From positions 124,001 to 188,000 of the forward strand of contig JARKND010000005.1 of assembly GCA_029309925.1 (NCBI GenBank): a stretch of 64,000 nucleotides of DNA, given 5' to 3'. This DNA comes from Fulvivirgaceae bacterium JP3-4 (lineage in GTDB: Bacteria > Bacteroidota > Bacteroidia > Cytophagales > Cyclobacteriaceae). Position numbers and translations under genes: made by a program. The notes under the pieces are model-generated. The model was not told the origin of the DNA, did no database searches, and saw only the letters and a list, made by a program, of their open reading frames with translations. This document shows positions 50,399 through 58,892 of this stretch, one piece after another (position 1 is the stretch's first letter; every line of letters begins with the position of its first letter).

Positions 50399-52021
50399 TT
50401 AATAGTATTTAAAAACGGGATAGACCACCGTCTTGTTGTCAGCTTTTTGCTTTTCGATGTAGGAATCGAAAAAATTCCAGTTCACCAGGCCATCGTCAGA
50501 TTGCGGCTCGAGAAGATAAAATATAAAATTCGCCAGCGGTTGCGCAAGGTCAACAACGTAATCGCCCTTCTTAAATTTCCGGCTCTGTGACCTGAACTCA
50601 CCGGAAAGCGTGGCCATAAAGTGACCTTCAAACTTTCGCTGCGATTTTTTCAACTCTGCGATTTCAAACACATCGCCTTTGTAAGAAGTGGCTTTAGTTA
50701 ATTGATCGACTTTAACACCATGTTTACGCAAGTGCTCTGCAACAAAAGCAAACTCTGCAGGAATGATGTATCCGCGGGGTAATGTTGACTCCACTTCTGC
50801 TTGAAAAGTGCCGTAATACTTTACCGAATCAAAAGTCACAACATTTCCTGATCGCTTGAACTCCGTTTTGCCATCCGCTTTTTTTGTCGCAACATAGTCG
50901 TAGGTACGGAAGTCGTTCAGTATTTCATTCGATACCATCTTGAATCGAACGCCTTTCTTAACTTTCCCTGAGTTTTGCTTCACATTGTTGATCGCGTCTT
51001 CCTCCGCCTTTCTGTTGATTGCAACAATTTCCCTGGCGTGCGAATTTGTGTACTCCAGTATTTCTGTCACAAATGCATATGTAGAATAAATGCGCTGATA
51101 AAAACGCTCGTGCGAAAAAGCTTCGCTGAGGATCGCCATCCGGTTGCGCAAACCGAACTGATTCACGAGGTAACGCGGATGGTGATTGTAGGTGTAGAAG
51201 TTCTTTAACGGCCAGCCTTCACGAAGATCATAATCACCATACGGGCCGAAGAACAATCCATATTTCTGCCCGGCCGTCTTTGTAATATCCTTCAGCATCT
51301 TGTTGTTGACGAACTCGTAAGGACCAGCTTCTCCCGCATAATGGTAGCTCGGTGCCCATGTCAGCGAGTATGCATGCCAGGTTCCGTTGGTGGTATGCAG
51401 ATCGACAAACATTTGAGGATCCCACTTCGTGATGATGTTGGTGATGAGCCCCTGCGTCTCCGGGGTTTCCATCTTGACGCCATCGCGATTCAGATCGAGT
51501 CCCTGGCTGTTTTCACGGATACCAATTTCTAACGGACTATCTTCCTGTGATGGGCGCCTTCCTTGTTCCATCTTGTCGTTGCTATCCGTATTGTAAATGG
51601 GCGCAAACAGGATTATCTGGTTTTCGAGCAGACGCTTTTTATTTCCGAGCAGGATGTCGCGCATCAGCATCATAACAGCTTCCTTGCCTTCGACTTCGCC
51701 TGCGTGAATATTTCCCTGAATATAAATGACAGGTCTTCCACTGGCGGCTGCCTCTGAAGGTGTACTTATTTTTGATGATGCGAGCACAACCAGAGGGATG
51801 TCTTTGCCCTCCGGACTTTTGCCCATCGAAATGACGTGCGCATTCGGAGCCATGGGCGTGATCGCAGAAATGAATTGCATTACCTCTGCATACGTGGAGG
51901 TTTTGATGAAATCAGTTTTTTCGGGTGTGAGAATCAGCGACTCAGGCCATTGCTGTTGCGCGGGCGAAACTGTGATAACAGAGAAGAGTATTATGCTGCA
52001 AAGAAGTAGCTTGATTTTCAT
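50399..52021 (-). CDS. Secreted M14-family zinc carboxypeptidase
   Basis: A 540-residue secreted metallopeptidase (signal peptide MKIKLLLCSIILF ... SPAQ) of the M14 family. Zinc ligands are in NIHAGEVEGKE (HxxE, about residue 103) and DLHTTNG (about 203), with LDLNRDG (about 170) contributing substrate contacts. The Glu in ILSEAFSH (near 295) is a likely catalytic base. The C-terminal part (about 340-540) is an extra domain without recognised function. No type IX C-terminal domain is visible, so it is probably periplasmic. It heads an operon with the AIM24-family and Crp/Fnr genes (24-nt gap). Confidence 0.88.
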   Translation of the reverse strand: MKIKLLLCSIILFSVITVSPAQQQWPESLILTPEKTDFIKTSTYAEVMQFISAITPMAPNAHVISMGKSPEGKDIPLVVLASSKISTPSEAAASGRPVIYIQGNIHAGEVEGKEAVMMLMRDILLGNKKRLLENQIILFAPIYNTDSNDKMEQGRRPSQEDSPLEIGIRENSQGLDLNRDGVKMETPETQGLITNIITKWDPQMFVDLHTTNGTWHAYSLTWAPSYHYAGEAGPYEFVNNKMLKDITKTAGQKYGLFFGPYGDYDLREGWPLKNFYTYNHHPRYLVNQFGLRNRMAILSEAFSHERFYQRIYSTYAFVTEILEYTNSHAREIVAINRKAEEDAINNVKQNSGKVKKGVRFKMVSNEILNDFRTYDYVATKKADGKTEFKRSGNVVTFDSVKYYGTFQAEVESTLPRGYIIPAEFAFVAEHLRKHGVKVDQLTKATSYKGDVFEIAELKKSQRKFEGHFMATLSGEFRSQSRKFKKGDYVVDLAQPLANFIFYLLEPQSDDGLVNWNFFDSYIEKQKADNKTVVYPVFKYY

Positions 52022-52082
52022 CTTTTGAATTTAGGAAGATGAAAATGATGCTATTGCGTTTTTATTCCAACAAAAGAAGGGA

Positions 52083-52298
52083 TTATTTTTTCTTCTTCTT
52101 ACCCTTTATTTCCTCGTGGTCATCACGTTCAGCGAGCTTCTTATCGTCCACGTTCTCGTTAAGGAACTTGTTGATCTTTTCGATGTTCATGCTCGACTTG
52201 ATCTCTCCGAATGAATCGATAGAAATATCAAAGCCCTCGAGTTCTTTGTGAACTTTGGGCTTTGGCTTATGTTTCTTTGGTGACTCTTGCTTTGACAT
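52083..52298 (-). CDS. Small charged hypothetical protein
   Basis: A 71-residue very charged protein: a basic N-terminus (SPKKHKPKPKVHKELEG), a short middle motif GFDISIDSFGEIKSSMNIEK, and an acidic segment before a poly-lysine end (KGKKKKK). No hydrophobic core, so probably largely disordered, perhaps binding nucleic acid. I recall similar short proteins in Bacteroidota but no function. Its ATG is 8 nt after the gltX stop and it is likely transcribed with gltX. It is not a shadow: composition and placement fit a genuine gene. Confidence 0.65.
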   Translation of the reverse strand: MSKQESPKKHKPKPKVHKELEGFDISIDSFGEIKSSMNIEKINKFLNENVDDKKLAERDDHEEIKGKKKKK

Positions 52299-52306
52299 AT
52301 CTTAAT

Positions 52307-53842
52307 TTACGATTTTTTTACCGGTAAAGTTTTCACGGCATGATCAATGCGCGATACGACTTCGTTTTTACCGATAATTTCCATGATCATCATCAGGTCA
52401 GGGCCGCCTCCTGCACCTGTAATTGATAATCGCAGTGCCTGAAGGATTTTTCCTGCTCCGATATTCAAGGCTGCTGTTACTTCGTCCAATGTCGTCTTTG
52501 CAATGTTGGCGTCAAAGGCAGAAAGTTTGCTGACGGCATCGCGGTAAGCGCTTAGAACTTTCACGGCTTCGTCATTCCACTTCTTGCTGACAACACCTTC
52601 ATCAAACTTCTCAGGTGCCTGGAAGAAAAATCTCCCGTGCTCCCAGAAATCTTTCGGGAACGTAACACGTTCCTTCATCACCCCTGCAATCGTCACGGCT
52701 TTCTCCTCGCTGCAGGAAATATTTTCCTTCTTCAGTGACTCCAAAAGAAACTGTGCCAGTTCCTTGTCGGACTTTGCACGGAGATACTGCTGGTTGAACC
52801 ATTGCGCTTTATGAAAATCAAATTTCGCACCAGCCTTATTGATGCGCTCCAATTGAAAAGCTTCCGTCAGCTGCTCCAGTGAAAATATCTCTTGTGTCGT
52901 ACCAGGATTCCAGCCCAGAAACGCGAGGAAATTCAACAACGCATCAGGGAGGTATCCGGCTTCGCGATAACCAACTGCAACTTCGCCTGTGTTAGGATCC
53001 CTCCATGTCAACGGGAAAATCGGGAAACCAAGCTGGTCCGCATCGCGCTTGCTCAGCTTGCCATTGCCATCCGGCTTCAATAACAAAGGCAGGTGTGCAA
53101 ACTGCGGCATCACATCTTCCCACCCAAAATATTTATACAAGAGCACGTGCAGCGGTGCAGAGGGCAACCATTCTTCACCGCGAATCACGTGAGAAATTTT
53201 CATCAGGTAATCATCCACTACGTTAGCCAGGTGGTAGGTTGGCATTCCATCAGACTTCATCAACACTTTGTCATCGATTTGCGATGAATGCACGGTCACC
53301 CATCCGCGGATCAAATCATTCAACCGGATCTCTTCTTTTCGCGGAACCTTCAGACGAATCACGTAAGGTGTTCCTCCGTCAATAAGTTTCTTCACTTCGT
53401 CTTTGCTCAACGTAAGTGAATTTTTCATTTGCATCCGGGTGATGGCGTTGTATTGTGGCGTATCAACACCTGCGGTCTTCAAACGCTCACGCATCTGATC
53501 GAGTTCTTCTGCAGTATCAAAAGCGTAGTACGCATGATCCGCATCGATAAGCTGCTGGGCGTATTGCTTGTATATCGATTGACGTTCTGACTGGCGATAC
53601 GGAGCATGAGGTCCGCCAACACCCGCACCCTCATCGATCGTGATGCCCACCCATTTCAGCGATTCAATTATGTACTCTTCTGCTCCGGGAACGTAGCGCG
53701 TCTGATCTGTGTCCTCAATTCGCAGGATCATCGTGCCCTTGGTCTGACGGGCGAGTAAAAAATTGTATAAAGCTGTTCTGACGCCTCCAATGTGGAGCGC
53801 ACCGGTAGGACTAGGGGCAAAACGTACGCGTACTTCTCTCAT
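52307..53842 (-). CDS. gltX: Glutamate-tRNA ligase
   Basis: Class I aminoacyl-tRNA synthetase for tRNA-Glu. The 511 residues hold the HIGH-type motif TGALHIGGVRTALYN (about 12), the zinc-region/insert area, and a KMSKS equivalent GKLSKRDAD (about 270). The anticodon-binding helical domain fills the C-terminal third. ATG at 53842, 20 nt after the -7 element of a good promoter. Whether this form also charges tRNA-Gln cannot be read from the sequence. The small 52083 gene is probably in the same transcript. Confidence 0.97.
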   Translation of the reverse strand: MREVRVRFAPSPTGALHIGGVRTALYNFLLARQTKGTMILRIEDTDQTRYVPGAEEYIIESLKWVGITIDEGAGVGGPHAPYRQSERQSIYKQYAQQLIDADHAYYAFDTAEELDQMRERLKTAGVDTPQYNAITRMQMKNSLTLSKDEVKKLIDGGTPYVIRLKVPRKEEIRLNDLIRGWVTVHSSQIDDKVLMKSDGMPTYHLANVVDDYLMKISHVIRGEEWLPSAPLHVLLYKYFGWEDVMPQFAHLPLLLKPDGNGKLSKRDADQLGFPIFPLTWRDPNTGEVAVGYREAGYLPDALLNFLAFLGWNPGTTQEIFSLEQLTEAFQLERINKAGAKFDFHKAQWFNQQYLRAKSDKELAQFLLESLKKENISCSEEKAVTIAGVMKERVTFPKDFWEHGRFFFQAPEKFDEGVVSKKWNDEAVKVLSAYRDAVSKLSAFDANIAKTTLDEVTAALNIGAGKILQALRLSITGAGGGPDLMMIMEIIGKNEVVSRIDHAVKTLPVKKS

Positions 53843-53861
53843 TTTCTGACTCTAAAAAGAG

Positions 53862-53891
53862 CAAAGGTAAAAGGATTTTGCGCGGACACAA
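53862..53891 (-). promoter_or_regulatory. gltX promoter
   Basis: On the minus strand TTG (53889-53891), a 19-nt spacer, and TACCTTTG (53862-53869) match the Bacteroidota TTTG / TAnnTTTG promoter, ending 19 nt from the gltX ATG. Confidence 0.65.
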
Positions 53892-53913
53892 TGTTACCTG
53901 CTATCTATAAAAA

Positions 53914-53948
53914 GGCATTGGGAATTGGGCATTAGGCATTGGGAAATG
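53914..53948. repeat. Period-7 array upstream of gltX
   Basis: Five degenerate 7-mers of type gcattgg/gaattgg/gcattag. A clear full inverted arm is missing. The rest of the gap (to 54056) has a partial inverted match (near 54039-54053) and a hairpin TCCCGCG / CGCGGGA (54020-54036). The array lies behind the gltX promoter, away from the gene. Confidence 0.6.
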
Positions 53949-54056
53949 CAGCTGCGCTTAGCGAGGGATATTTGATGATATCCATCACACCCGGCTCGAT
54001 GCTCGTAGCTTGTCGAAGATCCCGCGCCTCGCGGGAAAGCTTGCAGCTATTTCCAG

Positions 54057-54437
54057 CTATTTTACCGCTATACACGAAATCTCCACATTCACATCCTTCG
54101 GCAAGCGGCTCACTTCGACTGTTTCGCGTGCTGGTGGCTGCTGTTGGAAAAACTGGCCGTAGATCTCGTTCACTTTAGGAAAGTTGTTCATGTCTTTCAG
54201 AAAAATCGAACTCTTCACAACGTTGCCGAAATCCATTCCCGCAGCTTTCAGGATGTGCCTGATATTTTCCATCACCTGCTTTGTTTCAACCTGAATGTCT
54301 GAGTTCAGAATATTGCCACTTGATTTCTGGATAGCAATCTGGCCACTGATAAAAAGCATATTTCCTGCCTGAACAGCCTGGCTGTATGGACCGATAGGTT
54401 CCGGAGCATCTGCGGAATAGACAACTGATTTTGCCAT
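54057..54437 (-). CDS. ridA: RidA-family protein
   Basis: A 126-residue Rid (YjgF/YER057c/UK114) protein. It is a trimeric imine/enamine deaminase that hydrolyses reactive 2-aminoacrylate from PLP enzymes. The family blocks are present: APEPIGPYSQAVQAGNMLF (residues about 11-29), GQIAIQKSSGN and VVKSSIFLKDMNNFPKVNE with Arg105-type PPARETVEV, and ISCIAVK at the end. The ATG at 54437 gives the normal length. The open extension to 54554 would enter the divergent gene's leader and is not conserved. Confidence 0.93.
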   Translation of the reverse strand: MAKSVVYSADAPEPIGPYSQAVQAGNMLFISGQIAIQKSSGNILNSDIQVETKQVMENIRHILKAAGMDFGNVVKSSIFLKDMNNFPKVNEIYGQFFQQQPPARETVEVSRLPKDVNVEISCIAVK

Positions 54438-54503
54438 GATTTTGAGTTTACCGTTTAGTATTTGGCCAAAAATAGGTATATCTGCAAAATCATTTACACC
54501 CGT

Positions 54504-55181
54504 ATGCGGATTTTGATCGTTGGTGACGAAAGCCATGCAGAAGAATGCAGGCAAAAGCTTGGATCATCTCACTCCTTTGCTGTTGCTCCCGACCATACGA
54601 CACTGCGGAAACGCTTTCCTGAGCAAGATGTGATTTTCGACTTCATCATCGATGAAGATCCTGAGGAGTTCAGTGTGTATGCGGATGAAAACTGCGTGGT
54701 GTTCTTCAACACAGCGAAAATTAATCTGGCTGCTTTTGCTTTTTCGAATGCCCGCGAATTCAAGTGCACAGTTTTCGGATTTAACGGGCTTCCAACTTTT
54801 TTCAACCGCCCGATCCTCGAGGTTTCATGTTTGCGGCAAGCAGACATCATGAAACTTAGTTCCATGATGAAAAACCTGGGCACAGAATTTCGTGTTGTGG
54901 ATGACCGGGTTGGATTGGTAACACCACGCGTGATCTGCATGATCATCAACGAAGCCTACTATACCATTCAGGAAGGAACAGCAACACGAGAGGATATCGA
55001 TATAGCGATGAAGCTCGGCACCAATTATCCTTACGGGCCCTTCGAATGGTGTCAACGCATCGGCATCAGCCATGTTTATGAATTGCTCGAAGCAGTTTAT
55101 GATGACACAAAGGACGAGCGCTACAAAATCTGTCCGTTGTTGAAGAGAGAGTATTTGCTGCAAGTGGATGTTGACCGGTGA
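54504..55181 (+). CDS. 3-hydroxyacyl-CoA-dehydrogenase-like protein with degenerate active site
   Basis: A 225-residue protein whose C-terminal half (about 135-215) is clearly the HCDH C-terminal helical domain (VGLVTPRVICMIINEAYYTI, then EDIDIAMKLGTNYPYGPFEW). The N-terminal half should be the NAD-binding Rossmann domain but is reduced. It starts MRILIVGDESHAEE without the GxGxxG dinucleotide loop. The segment equivalent to the catalytic-His motif (usually HFFNP) reads GLPTFFNRP with no His. It may be a pseudoenzyme or a binding protein rather than a dehydrogenase. The ATG at 54504 was chosen over an upstream TTG at 54462. Confidence 0.72.
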   Translation: MRILIVGDESHAEECRQKLGSSHSFAVAPDHTTLRKRFPEQDVIFDFIIDEDPEEFSVYADENCVVFFNTAKINLAAFAFSNAREFKCTVFGFNGLPTFFNRPILEVSCLRQADIMKLSSMMKNLGTEFRVVDDRVGLVTPRVICMIINEAYYTIQEGTATREDIDIAMKLGTNYPYGPFEWCQRIGISHVYELLEAVYDDTKDERYKICPLLKREYLLQVDVDR

Positions 55182-55198
55182 CCGGATACCGGTCGTAA
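55172..55198. repeat. Period-7 array overlapping the 3' end of the HCDH-like gene
   Basis: Three to four 7-mers of type gaccggt/gaccgga/taccggt begin within the last codons (VDR) of the gene and run past the stop at 55181. They are self-complementary (ACCGGT) and could fold on themselves. The neighbouring gap is only 24 bp. Confidence 0.55.
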
Positions 55199-55205
55199 CC
55201 TGCAA

Positions 55206-56891
55206 CTATTTAGGCTTTTGCGTTTTCACGAGCTTCTGTAACGCTCTTACCATGTTACGTGAAGTGTCGACATCGTTGATCACAAAGTCAATCTTCGCAG
55301 TATAAGGCATGATCTTTCCGTCTTTGTAAAACTTGATGATCTTGCCTTTAAAGTCGGTCTCCATCGAAACATACAACCATTTTCCTCTTACTTCGACTTC
55401 GACTGTCAGCGGGCTGATGTCGGCCATGTTGAATTCGTAAACTTCTTCGGCTCCGCTGCCTTTGGCATTTACTTCCGTGCGCGTGTATTTCACTTTATTG
55501 AATTTCCCTGGCTCCACTCCTTCGAAAGTCTGTTTGTATGTTGTTTCATCGAGTGATACGTCCTTGATGTTTTTTGTGATCCAGCTGAAAATTCCCGCTG
55601 CATCGTTTCCGAAAGGTTCTTTGTAGGAAGCTTTACATTTCTCAACAGCTTTGTCAATTGCAACCTTCGCCCTACGCGCATTTTCAACGTTCGGCATATA
55701 AATCCTGATGGAATTGTCGTAAGCCTTGAACTTGTCATTTTCGGTATCCATGATGAGCTTTTTACCTTCGTTTGTTTTGATTTCGACAAACATGCGGTCG
55801 CCACTTACATCGATGGTGCTGCCAATCGAATTGATATCGAGCCAGTTGAACTTATAAACATTCTTTGTTGAGCTTTTCGGATCTTTTTCAATCTGCGTAA
55901 ACTGGCAGAGGCACGTAGTTTCGATGGACTGCGAGATCTCTTTTGTTCCGATCGTGATATTTGTTGTTAGGGCAGCGAGCTTTGCCAGTGCGTCCTTCTC
56001 GGATGCCGGGCCAGGAATGTCCGCCTTTACTTTTTCAATGGCCAGCGGGGCGGCTAATGCAAGAACGGTTTTAAGATCACGTGCATCATCAACGCTGTTT
56101 GTATTAATCACCAGGTCGTTGATAAATGGTTTTACTTCACCGTTGCGCGTCACCGAAATAAACTTCGCATCCTGAAGGGTCTCAAACTCAACTCCGAAGC
56201 GGTTGCCAGTAATTTTGTAATTGATCCGGTTTGGATTGATATCGGCAAGATTAAAACTATAGATCTCCTCGACTGATGTTTTGGCATCAGCTTCCACCAG
56301 GGTAAATTTTAGTGTTCCAACTTTCTCGCCTTTAACAACTTTCTGCTTGTAGGATTTTGGTCCGATCGTGACGTCCTTTACGTTTGTCGTGAGCCAGTTG
56401 GCCATTGCATCATAGCCTGTAAGTTTGAGACGGCTTGCCATCACTTTCTCTGCAGAAGGAATTGCCTTTTTGATGGCTTCGCTGATCAGCCTGGCATTCT
56501 CGATATCTTTGGCAATGATGAGTGCCTGGTCATCGTAAGCCTGAACCTCCTCGTTTTTATACACCTTTACGAGCTTCTGCTTATTCTTTACCGCCAGAAC
56601 AACATTGATCAGGTCTTTCTGCGTAAGCTCACGCACGGCATACGGATCGAGATCGGAAACGTTAACCTCATACTTGTAATTAACCCGATTGCCTTTCGAG
56701 TCAATCTCATCATAGCTGTATTGAATAACAGCAGGTTGAATAAAAGTATACTTGGCCTCATAGGTTTTGGACGATGCCTGCACGGGTCCAATCGCCTTCT
56801 GAAGGGTAGCGTTCATGGCCGTCAGTTCCGGACTTTGGGCTGCAAGAGAGATAGATAAGCAGGAGAAAAGTAATACAAGCAGGGATTTCAT
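55206..56891 (-). CDS. Secreted protein with four copies of an unknown domain
   Basis: A 561-residue exported protein (signal peptide MKSLLVLLFSCLSI ... AAQS). After the signal the sequence folds into four tandem copies of a roughly 130-residue unit, about 25-150, 155-290, 300-420 and 425-555. Each has a beta-rich part with EEIYSFNLADINPNRI-type motifs (VYxFNxxDIxP), then VxGxxxxVxxxT, xxxYxxxIxIxxxDVxxAR and a closing helix. The repeat suggests a beta-alpha-beta fold and duplication. Not recognised as a known family. Own promoter candidate at 56911; on this strand upstream is glmS with its terminator. Confidence 0.8.
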   Translation of the reverse strand: MKSLLVLLFSCLSISLAAQSPELTAMNATLQKAIGPVQASSKTYEAKYTFIQPAVIQYSYDEIDSKGNRVNYKYEVNVSDLDPYAVRELTQKDLINVVLAVKNKQKLVKVYKNEEVQAYDDQALIIAKDIENARLISEAIKKAIPSAEKVMASRLKLTGYDAMANWLTTNVKDVTIGPKSYKQKVVKGEKVGTLKFTLVEADAKTSVEEIYSFNLADINPNRINYKITGNRFGVEFETLQDAKFISVTRNGEVKPFINDLVINTNSVDDARDLKTVLALAAPLAIEKVKADIPGPASEKDALAKLAALTTNITIGTKEISQSIETTCLCQFTQIEKDPKSSTKNVYKFNWLDINSIGSTIDVSGDRMFVEIKTNEGKKLIMDTENDKFKAYDNSIRIYMPNVENARRAKVAIDKAVEKCKASYKEPFGNDAAGIFSWITKNIKDVSLDETTYKQTFEGVEPGKFNKVKYTRTEVNAKGSGAEEVYEFNMADISPLTVEVEVRGKWLYVSMETDFKGKIIKFYKDGKIMPYTAKIDFVINDVDTSRNMVRALQKLVKTQKPK

Positions 56892-56904
56892 TGGTCTGGT
56901 GAAT

Positions 56905-56938
56905 TTGTACCAAAGGTATTTAATACACTTCGGTACAA
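56905..56938 (-). promoter_or_regulatory. Promoter with flanking inverted repeat, four-repeat protein gene
   Basis: TACCTTTG (56911-56918, minus strand) matches TAnnTTTG and lies 19 nt before the ATG. A 7-bp perfect inverted repeat TTGTACC (56905-56911) / GGTACAA (56932-56938) flanks it with a 20-nt gap, and the outer half contains TTG at about the -33 position (17-nt spacing). It may be an operator for a dimeric regulator. Confidence 0.45.
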
Positions 56939-56989
56939 TTATTCAAAAGCGGCCGTAAACTTACTTGCTAGTCCTTTCGAACTACTGCT

Positions 56990-57022
56990 AAAAAAGAAAA
57001 GCAACCATGATCGGTTGCTTTT
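56990..57022 (-). terminator. Intrinsic terminator of glmS
   Basis: Stem AAAAGCAACC / GGTTGCTTTT with 6-nt loop; on the minus strand followed by a T-rich run. It lies 28 nt after the glmS stop. Confidence 0.88.
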
Positions 57023-57050
57023 GGAATTACTTCATCATTAGATCGTGTTG

Positions 57051-58886
57051 CTACTCAACTGTTACTGATTTCGCTAGGTTTCTTGGCTGATCAACATTGC
57101 AACCTCTCATCACCGCTATGTGATATGACAGAAGCTGAAGCGGAATTACGGAAACCATTGGCATGAGCGCCTCATGAACTGCGGGGACTTCGATCGTAAA
57201 TTCAGCCATCTTTGCGATGTGCTTGTCGCCTTTCGTCACCACAGCAATTACCCGCCCCTTTCGTGCCTTTACCTCCTGAATGTTCGAAACTATTTTCTCG
57301 TACGAGCTGTCCTGCGTTGCAATAAACACAACTGGCATCTCCTCATCGATGAGAGCGATTGGTCCATGCTTCATCTCCGCAGCGGGATAACCCTCAGCGT
57401 GGATGTAAGAAATTTCTTTCAGTTTGAGCGCTCCTTCCAGTGCAACCGGGAAGTTGTATCCGCGGCCAAGGTAAAGGAAGTTCGTTGCGTCTTTGAACGT
57501 TTCGGAAATCTCTTTAATCTGGTCGTTCAGCTTCAATACTTCTGCGACTTTTGCCGGAATGTTTTCCAGTTCAGTAAGCATCTCGTGCAGCTTCTGCTCG
57601 GTGATCGTTCCTTTTTTGTTGGCAACAATCAGGGCGATCATGTTAAGCACGGTGAGCTGTGCTGTAAATGCTTTAGTACTTGCCACACCAATCTCTGGTC
57701 CGGCATGCGTGTACGCGCCAGCGTGTGTCGCTCTTGGAATGGAAGAACCAACAACATTACACACACCAAAAATTATTGCACCTTTAGATTTCGCCATTTC
57801 GATGGCTGCCAGCGTATCAGCAGTCTCTCCCGACTGTGAGATCGCAATCAATACATCGCCTTCGCGGATTACGGGGTTCCTGTAACGGAACTCCGAAGCA
57901 TATTCGACTTCGACCGGAATGCGGCAGAATTCTTCAAAGAAATATTCGGCAACGAGGCCGGCATGCCATGATGTACCGCACGCCACGATGAGTATGCGGT
58001 CAGCGTTAACAAGTTTGTTCACATATTCCCGAAGACCGCCAAGCACGAGTCTGCCTGACTTCGAGTCAAGACGACCTCTCATACAATCGCTGATGGACCT
58101 GGGTTGCTCAAAAATTTCCTTGAGCATGAAATGTTCGTAGCCGCCTTTTTCAATCGCCTCAAGTTCCAGGTCGATTGTCTGGATGTAGGGACTCAATGGA
58201 AGGTTCGCTGTATTTTTAATGCTCAGTTTTCCATCGTTGACCACTGCAATTTCCTGATCGTTCAGGTATACAACTTCATTCGTGTATTCAATAATCGGTG
58301 TGGCATCCGAGGCCAGGAAAAATTCATCTTTTCCAACACCTACAACCAGTGGGCTACCCTTTCGCGCTGCAACCAGCAAGTCCGGATCTTCGAGTGACAT
58401 GATCACAATCGCATACGCTCCGACAACTTTTGTAAGCGCCAAACGCACAGCTTCATCAAGCGAACAGTTCTCTTTCTCCTTGATATCTTCAATAAAATGG
58501 ATGAAAACTTCCGTATCTGTTTCGCTTTTGAACGTGTGACCTTTGTTGATCAACTCCTGTTTAAGACTTGAATAGTTTTCTATGATTCCGTTATGAATGA
58601 TCGCAAGCTTGCCTGTAGATGAGTAGTGCGGATGAGCATTTACATCATTTGGCTCACCGTGTGTGGCCCAGCGCGTGTGGCCAATGCCGATGGTGCTATT
58701 GAGATTCTTGCCTTTTACAAATTCCTCCAGTTCGGAAACTTTTCCTTTTTTCTTGTAGACATTAAGTCCACCGTTGAGGAGCGCAATTCCCGCGCTGTCA
58801 TATCCCCGATATTCCAGTCGCTTCAGGCCTTTGATGATCACCTCATGAGCCTGACGATGGCCAACGTACGCAACTATACCGCACAT
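57051..58886 (-). CDS. glmS: Glutamine-fructose-6-phosphate aminotransferase (isomerising)
   Basis: Makes glucosamine 6-phosphate from fructose 6-phosphate and glutamine, the first step to UDP-GlcNAc for wall and outer-membrane glycans. The 611 residues begin MCGIVAYVGHRQA, exposing the N-terminal nucleophile Cys2 of the glutaminase domain, which extends to about 240. Two SIS sugar-isomerase domains follow (CGTSWHAGLVAEYFFE near 303, SQSGETADTLAAIEMAK near 350). It ends in PRNLAKSVTVE. Start ATG at 58886, 6 nt after the DUF4270 gene. No glmS ribozyme-like leader was seen. Confidence 0.97.
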   Translation of the reverse strand: MCGIVAYVGHRQAHEVIIKGLKRLEYRGYDSAGIALLNGGLNVYKKKGKVSELEEFVKGKNLNSTIGIGHTRWATHGEPNDVNAHPHYSSTGKLAIIHNGIIENYSSLKQELINKGHTFKSETDTEVFIHFIEDIKEKENCSLDEAVRLALTKVVGAYAIVIMSLEDPDLLVAARKGSPLVVGVGKDEFFLASDATPIIEYTNEVVYLNDQEIAVVNDGKLSIKNTANLPLSPYIQTIDLELEAIEKGGYEHFMLKEIFEQPRSISDCMRGRLDSKSGRLVLGGLREYVNKLVNADRILIVACGTSWHAGLVAEYFFEEFCRIPVEVEYASEFRYRNPVIREGDVLIAISQSGETADTLAAIEMAKSKGAIIFGVCNVVGSSIPRATHAGAYTHAGPEIGVASTKAFTAQLTVLNMIALIVANKKGTITEQKLHEMLTELENIPAKVAEVLKLNDQIKEISETFKDATNFLYLGRGYNFPVALEGALKLKEISYIHAEGYPAAEMKHGPIALIDEEMPVVFIATQDSSYEKIVSNIQEVKARKGRVIAVVTKGDKHIAKMAEFTIEVPAVHEALMPMVSVIPLQLLSYHIAVMRGCNVDQPRNLAKSVTVE

Positions 58887-58892
58887 AATTTT

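Noticed and set aside
50399-52021. Type IX secretion cargo domain on the M14 peptidase
   Set aside because: The C-terminus lacks a recognisable type A or B cargo domain and Gly/Lys-rich end.
58620-58890. glmS ribozyme or riboswitch leader
   Set aside because: The gene starts 6 nt after DUF4270 with no room for a leader, and no riboswitch fold was seen.
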